64,000 nt of DNA from Streptohalobacillus salinus. Its GTDB lineage: Bacteria; Bacillota; Bacilli; Bacillales; Amphibacillaceae. This document shows positions 1-6,535 of this stretch, one piece after another (the stretch's first letter is position 1; each line of letters begins with the position of its first letter). The position numbers and the translations under genes were made by a program. The DNA lies in the NCBI RefSeq assembly GCF_003201605.1, contig NZ_QJJR01000003.1, positions 124,001 through 188,000 of the forward strand, read 5' to 3'. The notes beneath the pieces were generated by a model. That model was given only the letters and a program-made list of their open reading frames with translations, had not been told where the DNA came from and did no database searches.

Positions 1-772
1 TATATTTATCAGGCATCGTGAACACTTCTTCTGTTGGCATATTCGGATTGAAATGACGCCCTGCTTCAGTATTCGCACCGCCGCCTTTCCAAATGTGTCC
101 TTCAGGTAAGCCGAAGGTAATATCCGTTCCCGGTGCTGTGAATTTTAACGATTGGTATTGTTTATCGTTTAAAATTTTATGCGCTGCTTTAAGTGTTGCA
201 TTATGCGCATCCCACGCTTGAATTGGGTCTTCCTGATCAATCCGGACAATTTTAAAGATTTGTTCCCACAACAGTTCTTTGGCTGTTTCCGCATCATTCC
301 CAGGGAAGATTTTCATCGCCCAGTCATTGGTTGGAATTGAAATAATTGACCATGCAATTTTATCGTTCATCGTATATTTACGGAATTCTTTCAATGCTTC
401 TGCACTTGCTTTTGTTGCTTTGGCAACCCGGCCTGGATCAACATCTTTCAGTAAGTCTGGATTGGTTGAACGGACAGAAAGGAGTGCGACATCATTTTCT
501 GCATAATAGACGTATTTGTCAACCATCCAATCTGGAATCGTTGTGAGTGCTTCCTCTGATGCGTGTTGATAACGCAATAAGGTAATATCATCATCTTGCC
601 AATTGATGACAACATCCTTTGCCCCCATTTCATAAGCTTTCTTGACTAAAAGACGTGTAAATTCTACACCTTCAATTGATGAATTAATCATCAACAATTG
701 ATTTTCTTTTAAATTCACACCTGTTTTAAGTGCGAGCTCTGCATACTTTTCTTGTAACGCTAAATCTGCCAT
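1..772 (-). CDS. pepS: Aminopeptidase, M29 (PepS/AmpS) family, partial at 3' end
   Basis: The frame opens with ATG at 770-772 behind a GGAGGG ribosome site and runs without a stop off the left edge, so about 257 N-terminal codons are visible of a usual length near 410. M29 enzymes are cytosolic metallo-aminopeptidases that trim peptides to free amino acids. The visible part carries the family-typical MINSSIEG-like N-terminal segment and, near the edge, the NMPTEEVFT motif, whose Glu is expected to bind the metal pair; the later His/Asp ligands lie outside the window. It is transcribed away from the ABC-F gene's 3' end, from what looks like its own promoter. The family call is from sequence recognition and is firm; substrate preference cannot be told. 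Confidence 0.85.
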   Translation of the reverse strand, partial: MADLALQEKYAELALKTGVNLKENQLLMINSSIEGVEFTRLLVKKAYEMGAKDVVINWQDDDITLLRYQHASEEALTTIPDWMVDKYVYYAENDVALLSVRSTNPDLLKDVDPGRVAKATKASAEALKEFRKYTMNDKIAWSIISIPTNDWAMKIFPGNDAETAKELLWEQIFKIVRIDQEDPIQAWDAHNATLKAAHKILNDKQYQSLKFTAPGTDITFGLPEGHIWKGGGANTEAGRHFNPNMPTEEVFTMPDKY

Positions 773-807
773 GTAAAATTCCCTCCATCTATTTATTTTC
801 ATCTTAC

Positions 808-836
808 ATTATACATGATTTATTTCGAGATATGAA
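808..836 (-). promoter_or_regulatory. Promoter of the M29 aminopeptidase gene
   Basis: Reading the minus strand there is a perfect TATAAT (plus 808-813) preceded by TG, giving an extended -10, with a weak -35-like TTCATA 17 bases upstream. It lies 36 bases before the start codon. Confidence 0.5.
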
Positions 837-845
837 ATATTCCTA

Positions 846-2735
846 TCAGTCCGAGAAGGCTTCGACCATTAACGAAAGTTCTTCCCAACGCTCCATTTTT
901 TCTTCAAGTTTCGCTTCAAGTTCTGTTTGCTTATTGAAATGAATACGTACTGCCTCACTATCACTACCGGCCGCTACAATGGCGGCTTGTTCTTCTTCAA
1001 TCGCTGTTTCAAGCGCACTAATGTCATCCTCTATCGTTGCCCATTCTTTTTGTTCATGATAAGACAATTTTTTCTTACGCTGCTTATCAACAGCTTTAGT
1101 CTCAGTCTGTTTTTCGACTTGTTTGGCTTGGTGCGCTTCTTCTTTTGATGCGGCTAAATATTCTGTGTAGTTACCGTAATACGTATCGACGGCTTTCCCA
1201 TCACTAAATATCCACAACTGATCGACGACACGGTCGAGGAAATAACGGTCGTGCGAGACGGTAATAACGACCCCAGGAAAGCCATCAAGATAGTCTTCGA
1301 GGATTGCCAATGTTTCGGTATCAAGGTCATTGGTCGGCTCATCCAACAACAAGACATTCGGTTCTTCCATTAAGACTTTGAGTAAATAGAGACGCCGTTT
1401 CTCACCACCGGACAAGCGATTAATGTATGTCCACTGTTGGCTTCTTGGGAACAAGAAGCGTTCCAACATTTGTTCAGCCGTAATCGTTTGCTGGTCGGTG
1501 GTTTCAATCACGTCGGCTGTTTTTCGGATGTACTCAATGATTTTCAAACCTTCATCCATTTCACTATGGTCTTGGGTATAATAGCCAACTTTCACTGTTT
1601 CACCAACAATTAACTCGCCCATTTCTTGGGTTAAACGTCCTGAAATGATATTCAATAAGGTTGATTTCCCACTACCATTGGGCCCAACGATACCAATCCG
1701 GTCTTCTGGTTTCACTAAGAAGCTAAACGGTTCAAATAAACGCACGCCCGTAAAACTATAGCTAATCTCTCGTAGTTCAATCACCTGTTTACCGAGTCGC
1801 GCGCTTGCAACTGACAAGTCGACCTTGCCTTGTTGCTTTTCAAATGATTGCTCTTTAAGTTGGTGCACTCGATCAATCCGAGCTTTTTGCTTCGTTGTCC
1901 GCGCCTTCACCCCTGCTTTTAGCCAAGCGATTTCACGCTTTAATGTATTGGCATGTTTTTGTTCTGCTCGCTCTGCCTCTGCTAAACGCACTTGCTTTTT
2001 CTCAAGGTATGTTTCATAGTTACCGACATAGCGATAAAGATTACCTTTATCAAGTTCATAAATTCGGTTTGTTACTCGGTTTAAGAAGTAACGGTCGTGC
2101 GTGACTAATATGAGTGCCCCTCGGTAACTCGGCAAAAATTGTTCTAACCATTCAATTGATGAATGGTCTAAATGGTTGGTCGGCTCATCTAAAATTAGGA
2201 CATCCGCGGGTTGAATCAACGCTTTTGCTAGAGCAACCCGTTTCTTTTGCCCACCTGATAAGGTCGAAACCGCTTGTTCATAATCGGTGATTCCTAGTTT
2301 GGATAGAATCGTTTTGGCCTGAGTATCATGATCCCAAGCTTCAAGTCGGTCAAGCTTATTTTGTGCGCGTTCAAACTGTTGTTGAAACGGTTCGCTAACT
2401 GGATCTTTTTCTAGATCAAGCCGGGCCCGTTCAAATTCTTTTACCGCGACCGTAATCGGTGCTTCGCCAGTGAATACTTCATCTAAGACCGTCAGTGATT
2501 GATCCAGTTCAACGTCTTGGGCCAAGTAACTCACTAAAAAGTCTTTCGGATGCTTCACCTTTCCTGAATCAGCAACCTCTTTTTCAGCTAAGATCTTCAG
2601 GAACGTTGACTTCCCTGTCCCGTTCACCCCAACAAGACCAATCCGCTCTCCTTTTTCGATTGAGAAGCTAATCGCATCAAATAATATTTTATCGCCAAAT
2701 GATTTGGATAATTGTTCAACTAAAAGCATTTCCAT
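846..2735 (-). CDS. ABC-F family ATPase, YfmR/Uup type
   Basis: A 629-residue soluble protein with two ABC ATPase domains and no membrane segments, as in ABC-F translation factors that act in the ribosomal E site. The first domain has Walker A GVNGTGKST (about 36-44), signature LSGGQ and DEPTNHLD. A charged linker follows, then the second domain with GPNGSGKST, LSGGE and DEPTNDLD. The C-terminal ~90 residues are Lys/Glu-rich and predicted coiled coil, the hallmark of the Uup/YfmR branch. YfmR/Uup proteins are thought to help ribosomes with difficult sequences; that role here is by family only. I chose the ATG at 2735, after an AAGGAG site; an upstream start would add 24 residues with no ribosome site. 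Resistance-type ABC-Fs usually lack this coiled coil, so housekeeping is more likely. Confidence 0.85.
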   Translation of the reverse strand: MEMLLVEQLSKSFGDKILFDAISFSIEKGERIGLVGVNGTGKSTFLKILAEKEVADSGKVKHPKDFLVSYLAQDVELDQSLTVLDEVFTGEAPITVAVKEFERARLDLEKDPVSEPFQQQFERAQNKLDRLEAWDHDTQAKTILSKLGITDYEQAVSTLSGGQKKRVALAKALIQPADVLILDEPTNHLDHSSIEWLEQFLPSYRGALILVTHDRYFLNRVTNRIYELDKGNLYRYVGNYETYLEKKQVRLAEAERAEQKHANTLKREIAWLKAGVKARTTKQKARIDRVHQLKEQSFEKQQGKVDLSVASARLGKQVIELREISYSFTGVRLFEPFSFLVKPEDRIGIVGPNGSGKSTLLNIISGRLTQEMGELIVGETVKVGYYTQDHSEMDEGLKIIEYIRKTADVIETTDQQTITAEQMLERFLFPRSQQWTYINRLSGGEKRRLYLLKVLMEEPNVLLLDEPTNDLDTETLAILEDYLDGFPGVVITVSHDRYFLDRVVDQLWIFSDGKAVDTYYGNYTEYLAASKEEAHQAKQVEKQTETKAVDKQRKKKLSYHEQKEWATIEDDISALETAIEEEQAAIVAAGSDSEAVRIHFNKQTELEAKLEEKMERWEELSLMVEAFSD

Positions 2736-2767
2736 AAAAATCTTCTCCTTCTTCTTGCTACGTGTTA

Positions 2768-2797
2768 AGTATAGTACAGGTGTCTTAAAGAAAACAA
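2768..2797 (-). promoter_or_regulatory. Promoter of the YfmR-type ABC-F gene
   Basis: On the minus strand TTGTTT (plus 2792-2797), an 18-base spacer and TATACT (plus 2768-2773), with the start codon about 33 bases downstream. Confidence 0.5.
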
Positions 2798-2802
2798 GCA
2801 GA

Positions 2803-2842
2803 AACAAGCCCTTACCTGAGATTCACCCGGTAAAGACTTGTT
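2803..2842 (-). terminator. Terminator after cardiolipin synthase
   Basis: Inverted repeat with outer arms AACAAG/CTTGTT and inner arms TTACC/GGTAA, followed on the minus strand by a T-rich run. It directly precedes the next gene's promoter. Confidence 0.5.
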
Positions 2843-2866
2843 CACGTAGTCGTCCTAATCATGCGC

Positions 2867-4309
2867 TTATAAAATCGGTGATATTAGGCGAGCGACAGCT
2901 TCTTTAAACTTAATCCAGATGCTACGCTTTTGATAGTCCTCTAATGTTAACAAGTACGATTCACGCATATCTATTTCAAACTGTGTTAGCATTTCGCTAC
3001 ATACCGCTTCACTATAAATAAATGCATTCACCTCAAAGTTCAAACGGAAACTACGAACATCAATATTCGCTGTGCCCACTGAGGCAAGCTTACCATCTAC
3101 AATAATGGTCTTTGCATGCAGGAAGCCATTCTCATAAATGTACACTTTCGCACCAGCTTTCAACATCTCACCAATATGGGAGTAAGTTGCCCAGTAAACA
3201 AAAGGATGGTCAGGTTTATTCGGGATCATAATTCGCACATCAATCCCTGCCAGTGAAGCAATTCGAACGGCATCTGCCAAGCTTTCATCTGGAATAAAGT
3301 ATGGCGTTTGAATGTATACATAATCCTCAGCTTCCATAATCATTTTAATATACCCATACTTAATCTGTTCCCAGTCACTATCTGGGCCACTCGAGACAAT
3401 CTGCATACCGACGTCACCTTTAGGCGTTGAAGTATAGTACACCGAATCATATTGTAAGACACGGTCTTTTGATGCCTGGTTCCAGTCTAGAATAAACCGC
3501 GTCTGCATGTTACGGACAGAATCACCAATCACTTTTAAATGCGTATCACGCCAGTAGCCAAATTTACGATTATACCCTAAGTATTCGTCACCGATGTTAA
3601 AACCACCAATGTAACCAATATAACCATCAATAATTGCCAGCTTGCGGTGATTGCGGTGGTTAATTTTCATGTTAAGGCGTGGAATAATTGATGGGAAAAA
3701 GGATTCGACGTGCACACCCGCTTCTTTTAACGCTTTCACGTAGCGTCGACTCACGCGACGCGCCCCCATATCATCATACAAGAACCTCACCTCAACACCT
3801 GCCTTCGCCCGGTCAATCAACGCATTAGCAATACGCCAACCTAAAGCGTCACTCCTAACAATGTAATAGACCAGATGAACATGGTGTTTGGCTTGCTTGA
3901 TGTCATAAATTAACGCTTCAAACTTTTCTTTGCCATCATAGAATAATTCAATCTCATTTTCTTGCGTCAAAATGGCATCATTGTTTCTTAAATGCATATA
4001 AAATAAATCTTTATGCTGCTGATAGTGGGGTTTAATGGGGAATGAATCTTCATCAAGTAAACTGAGTTGGTTTTCAACAGCTTTTCTTACCCCGAGTTTA
4101 CTTTTGTTATCCCAGGTAAATAATTTCCCACCACTTATCTTCCTGCCAAAAACTAAATATAAGAAGAAGCCGAAAAAAGGCACAAAAGTAAGGACCAGTA
4201 ACCAGGCCCATGTTGAGGTCGGGTTTTTCCGTTCTAAAAAGACAATAATAAATGCCAAAGCAATGTTTAAAAAGACATAAAACCCGAACAAAATAGCAGT
4301 AATATCCAT
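2867..4309 (-). CDS. cls: Cardiolipin synthase
   Basis: A 480-residue membrane enzyme that condenses two phosphatidylglycerol molecules to cardiolipin and glycerol. Two N-terminal membrane helices (about 4-24 and 33-55) are followed by two phospholipase D catalytic motifs of the form HxK(x)4D, at about 221-228 (HRKLAIID) and 398-405 (HAKTIIVD). Length and order match bacterial Cls of the ClsA type. It is a single-gene unit, closed by a hairpin before the next gene's promoter. The specific synthase role rather than another PLD transferase is well supported by the two N-terminal helices and the family-like full length. Confidence 0.92.
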   Translation of the reverse strand: MDITAILFGFYVFLNIALAFIIVFLERKNPTSTWAWLLVLTFVPFFGFFLYLVFGRKISGGKLFTWDNKSKLGVRKAVENQLSLLDEDSFPIKPHYQQHKDLFYMHLRNNDAILTQENEIELFYDGKEKFEALIYDIKQAKHHVHLVYYIVRSDALGWRIANALIDRAKAGVEVRFLYDDMGARRVSRRYVKALKEAGVHVESFFPSIIPRLNMKINHRNHRKLAIIDGYIGYIGGFNIGDEYLGYNRKFGYWRDTHLKVIGDSVRNMQTRFILDWNQASKDRVLQYDSVYYTSTPKGDVGMQIVSSGPDSDWEQIKYGYIKMIMEAEDYVYIQTPYFIPDESLADAVRIASLAGIDVRIMIPNKPDHPFVYWATYSHIGEMLKAGAKVYIYENGFLHAKTIIVDGKLASVGTANIDVRSFRLNFEVNAFIYSEAVCSEMLTQFEIDMRESYLLTLEDYQKRSIWIKFKEAVARLISPIL

Positions 4310-4511
4310 TAGGCACCCCTCTCCTTACACCATACCCAAATAATAGCACATTTTGTATGTCTATAACATTATTTACCCTTTTCTTAACGCTTTAAAAACA
4401 CATTTCCGAAGCAGGATCGCGTAAGCCAGACAAAATAATCATTTTCTGACTTTCCCTAGCATAACCCCTGTCCTTTTAACTATTCCCATCGATATACCAG
4501 TATAGATAAAA

Positions 4512-4631
4512 ATGAATACAAACAATTACGGAGGCTCCCTATCAAAACACTACATTGCCGGAGACGCAAACCTTGTCACGGAAGAAGATATTTTTGAAGC
4601 GATTGCACACGGGTCGCAGATAAAACGATAA
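4512..4631 (+). CDS. Possible 39-residue protein or gene remnant
   Basis: An ATG-started frame of 39 codons that ends just before a strong terminator-like hairpin. The middle part reads like real protein (KHYIAGDANLVTEEDIFEAI), acidic and helix-prone. No clear ribosome site precedes the ATG, while a GGAGG sits inside the frame, so it may be the remnant of a longer gene. I do not recognise it and assign no function. Confidence 0.25.
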   Translation: MNTNNYGGSLSKHYIAGDANLVTEEDIFEAIAHGSQIKR

Positions 4632-4686
4632 AGACGTGTACGGCATCAGGCGATTGATCTAAGCCTTGATAGCGTACACGTCTCTT
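4631..4686. terminator. Bidirectional terminator hairpin
   Basis: Arms AGACGTGTACG and CGTACACGTCT with a loop of about 30 bases, T-rich on the plus side (CTCTTTATT) and AT-rich on the minus side. It can end both the glycosyltransferase transcript (minus) and any transcript of the small plus-strand ORF. Confidence 0.6.
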
Positions 4687-4728
4687 TATTCAGAAGCAAT
4701 CCGGATACTTAAAAGTGTGCGATGGCGC

Positions 4729-5745
4729 TTAATTAAATCCAACGATTTTTTGTGACACCTTATAGATCATCACACTGATCAATCGGCCAAATTTACCTGG
4801 TATATTGACAATCCGGCCCATTAGTCCGTATCGAAGATTAAGGTATAACTCCATGTTCTCTGCCTTCACATATTTCATTAACTCGCGTTTTTTCCGCAAG
4901 TTCTCTTTTGTTCCAGACTTGATTAATAATATCGACGAAATAACGGTAACCACTTCTAGGTGCTTCAACATGTAGTCGCGGAGCCGTTCTTCAGCAATGG
5001 TATCGAGGTCGACCGCATCAATCATCAATTGATTCACTTTTAATTGTTGGTCAATCCGGCGGATCATCACACTTTCATTGACCGATTGGTCGTCCCGACC
5101 AATAAAATAACGGTACAAATCAACATCGATATAATAGAGACGGGTCGCATATTTGAGTGGCGTATAGACATAAAGGTTATCCACATAAAACGTATGTTTC
5201 GGTAAGCTTAAACCACTTTCAATTAACAGTTTTGTCCGGTAAATCATTGAATGCATCAAAATAAACTGCCCTTTTTTAAACGTACCCACATCATCCCAAC
5301 CAAAGACGCTACCTTCTGGTAAAACATTTTTATAGCGCATGACCTTCCGGTATTTACTGCCTTGTTTTTCGTAGACAAAATTACTAATAACTATATCGAC
5401 CGTCTCAGACGTCCCAGAAAAACGACGCAACGTTTCGAGCACTTTAAAATAAGCCCGCGTATCGACCCAGTCATCACTATCAACCACTTTAAAATATAGC
5501 CCCGTTGCATGAGCCAAGCCCGTATTAATCGCTTGACCATGGCCACCGTTTTCTTGGTGAATCGCTCGAACAATCGCTGGATACTTCGCTGCATAACGGT
5601 CCGCAATCGCTGCGGTCTCATCACTTGATCCATCGTTGACAATTAAAATTTCCACTTTATCTCCACCAGAAAGTAACGACTCAATCGCATAATGCATATA
5701 TGCTTCTGAATTGTAGCAAGGAACAACAATCGATAGTAGCTTCAT
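4729..5745 (-). CDS. Family 2 glycosyltransferase
   Basis: A 338-residue GT2 protein with a GT-A fold that transfers a sugar from a nucleotide- or lipid-linked donor. The nucleotide-binding start (SIVVPCYNSEAYM) is at 5-17, the NDGSSD motif near 37-42, and the metal-binding DSDDW at 89-93. No membrane helix is evident, so it should work at the inner face of the membrane. It starts 17 bases after the GtrA-like gene, with its own AAGGT site, so the two form an operon. GtrA/GT2 pairs typically make or flip a polyprenyl-phosphate sugar used to decorate wall polymers; donor and acceptor are unknown here. Confidence 0.8.
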   Translation of the reverse strand: MKLLSIVVPCYNSEAYMHYAIESLLSGGDKVEILIVNDGSSDETAAIADRYAAKYPAIVRAIHQENGGHGQAINTGLAHATGLYFKVVDSDDWVDTRAYFKVLETLRRFSGTSETVDIVISNFVYEKQGSKYRKVMRYKNVLPEGSVFGWDDVGTFKKGQFILMHSMIYRTKLLIESGLSLPKHTFYVDNLYVYTPLKYATRLYYIDVDLYRYFIGRDDQSVNESVMIRRIDQQLKVNQLMIDAVDLDTIAEERLRDYMLKHLEVVTVISSILLIKSGTKENLRKKRELMKYVKAENMELYLNLRYGLMGRIVNIPGKFGRLISVMIYKVSQKIVGFN

Positions 5746-5762
5746 ACCTTCACAACCTTTTC

Positions 5763-6386
5763 TTATTTCTCTTCTTCTGGTACTTGTTTAAAGATGATTT
5801 TAAATATTGGATAGAAGACCCAGAATGAGATTGCAGCATTTATAATCATCGTAATCACGTCAGCAATTGTCTCACCTGTTGAACCGAGTTCCCATGTGTT
5901 CATCAATAAATCATAAATTGGCGCTTTGTAGAAGCCTTGGGCAGCTGCTGCTCCTATCGTAATGATAATATAAGCAACTAAATACCAAAAAGCTGCGACC
6001 CATGCATTCGTATTTGATTTAAAGGTAATCGTTCGCTGCAGAAAGAAATTAATAATTTGTGCAACAGCGATACTAATTTGAACGGCTAAAAAGTAGGCTA
6101 ACCCTCCACCGCCGCCTTCTGCTAATGTCCCGGCAGCATAATCAAACACGTAATAAGGACTGCCGTCAATGCTCTGCCCAACTTGCCAGATTTGAAAATC
6201 CGTGAAAATTAATGCAGTATCCGCAAATATATTTCTTAATATTGGCATTAAAGCAATTTGCAAAACAGTTACACCATTGCTTAATAAAAAGAATACCAGA
6301 AATTGAGCACTATTGGGATGTTTTTCTTTGAATTGAACCCACCAATGCGATGTCTTTATTTTACTCGTTTTTTCTATATTGTCCAT
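5763..6386 (-). CDS. GtrA-like polytopic membrane protein
   Basis: A 207-residue protein with about four hydrophobic helices, including a segment with the GtrA-type NFFLQRTITF motif after the second helix pair (about 105-125). GtrA proteins are small four-helix proteins associated with translocating or presenting lipid-linked sugars. The copy is long for the family (usually 120-150) because of an insertion between helices 1 and 2 that carries a glycine-rich stretch (EGGGGG). The ATG at 6386 has a GAAGGAG site seven bases upstream; an in-frame ATG 15 bases earlier has none. It is co-transcribed with the following GT2 gene and separated from the upstream GH3 by a terminator. Confidence 0.65.
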   Translation of the reverse strand: MDNIEKTSKIKTSHWWVQFKEKHPNSAQFLVFFLLSNGVTVLQIALMPILRNIFADTALIFTDFQIWQVGQSIDGSPYYVFDYAAGTLAEGGGGGLAYFLAVQISIAVAQIINFFLQRTITFKSNTNAWVAAFWYLVAYIIITIGAAAAQGFYKAPIYDLLMNTWELGSTGETIADVITMIINAAISFWVFYPIFKIIFKQVPEEEK

Positions 6387-6436
6387 GTTAATCTCCTTCA
6401 CAAGAAAGATTGTTAAATTCCCTTCGGTTTCCTATA

Positions 6437-6467
6437 CTCTTCTGAGGAAAAACTTGCTTCAGAAGAG
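6437..6467. repeat. Nine-base inverted repeat before the GtrA-like gene
   Basis: Arms CTCTTCTGA (6437-6445) and TCAGAAGAG (6459-6467) with a 13-base loop and no T run. It lies between the GH3 terminator and the GtrA gene, where an operator or leader hairpin of the GtrA-GT2 unit would be expected. Confidence 0.45.
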
Positions 6468-6498
6468 ATTTTATGCAAAAAGTAAGTGAGCAATAAAT

Positions 6499-6531
6499 AA
6501 AATGAGGGAGAAATCTCCCTCATTTTATTCG
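6499..6531 (-). terminator. Terminator after the GH3 pair
   Basis: Thirteen-base arms AAAATGAGGGAGA/TCTCCCTCATTTT with a very short loop, T-rich on both strands. It separates the two glycoside hydrolase genes from the GtrA-GT2 pair. Confidence 0.8.
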
Positions 6532-6535
6532 AACA

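Larger units (their letters stand above)
4310..4728. other. Intergenic region with a tiny ORF and a hairpin
   Basis: About 420 bases separate cls from the glycosyltransferase gene. The cls-proximal part is AT-rich and should hold the cls promoter: a TGCTATTAT extended -10 lies on the minus strand about 30 bases before the start. The remainder holds a possible 39-codon ORF and a strong hairpin, listed separately. Nothing else is recognisable. Confidence 0.5.
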
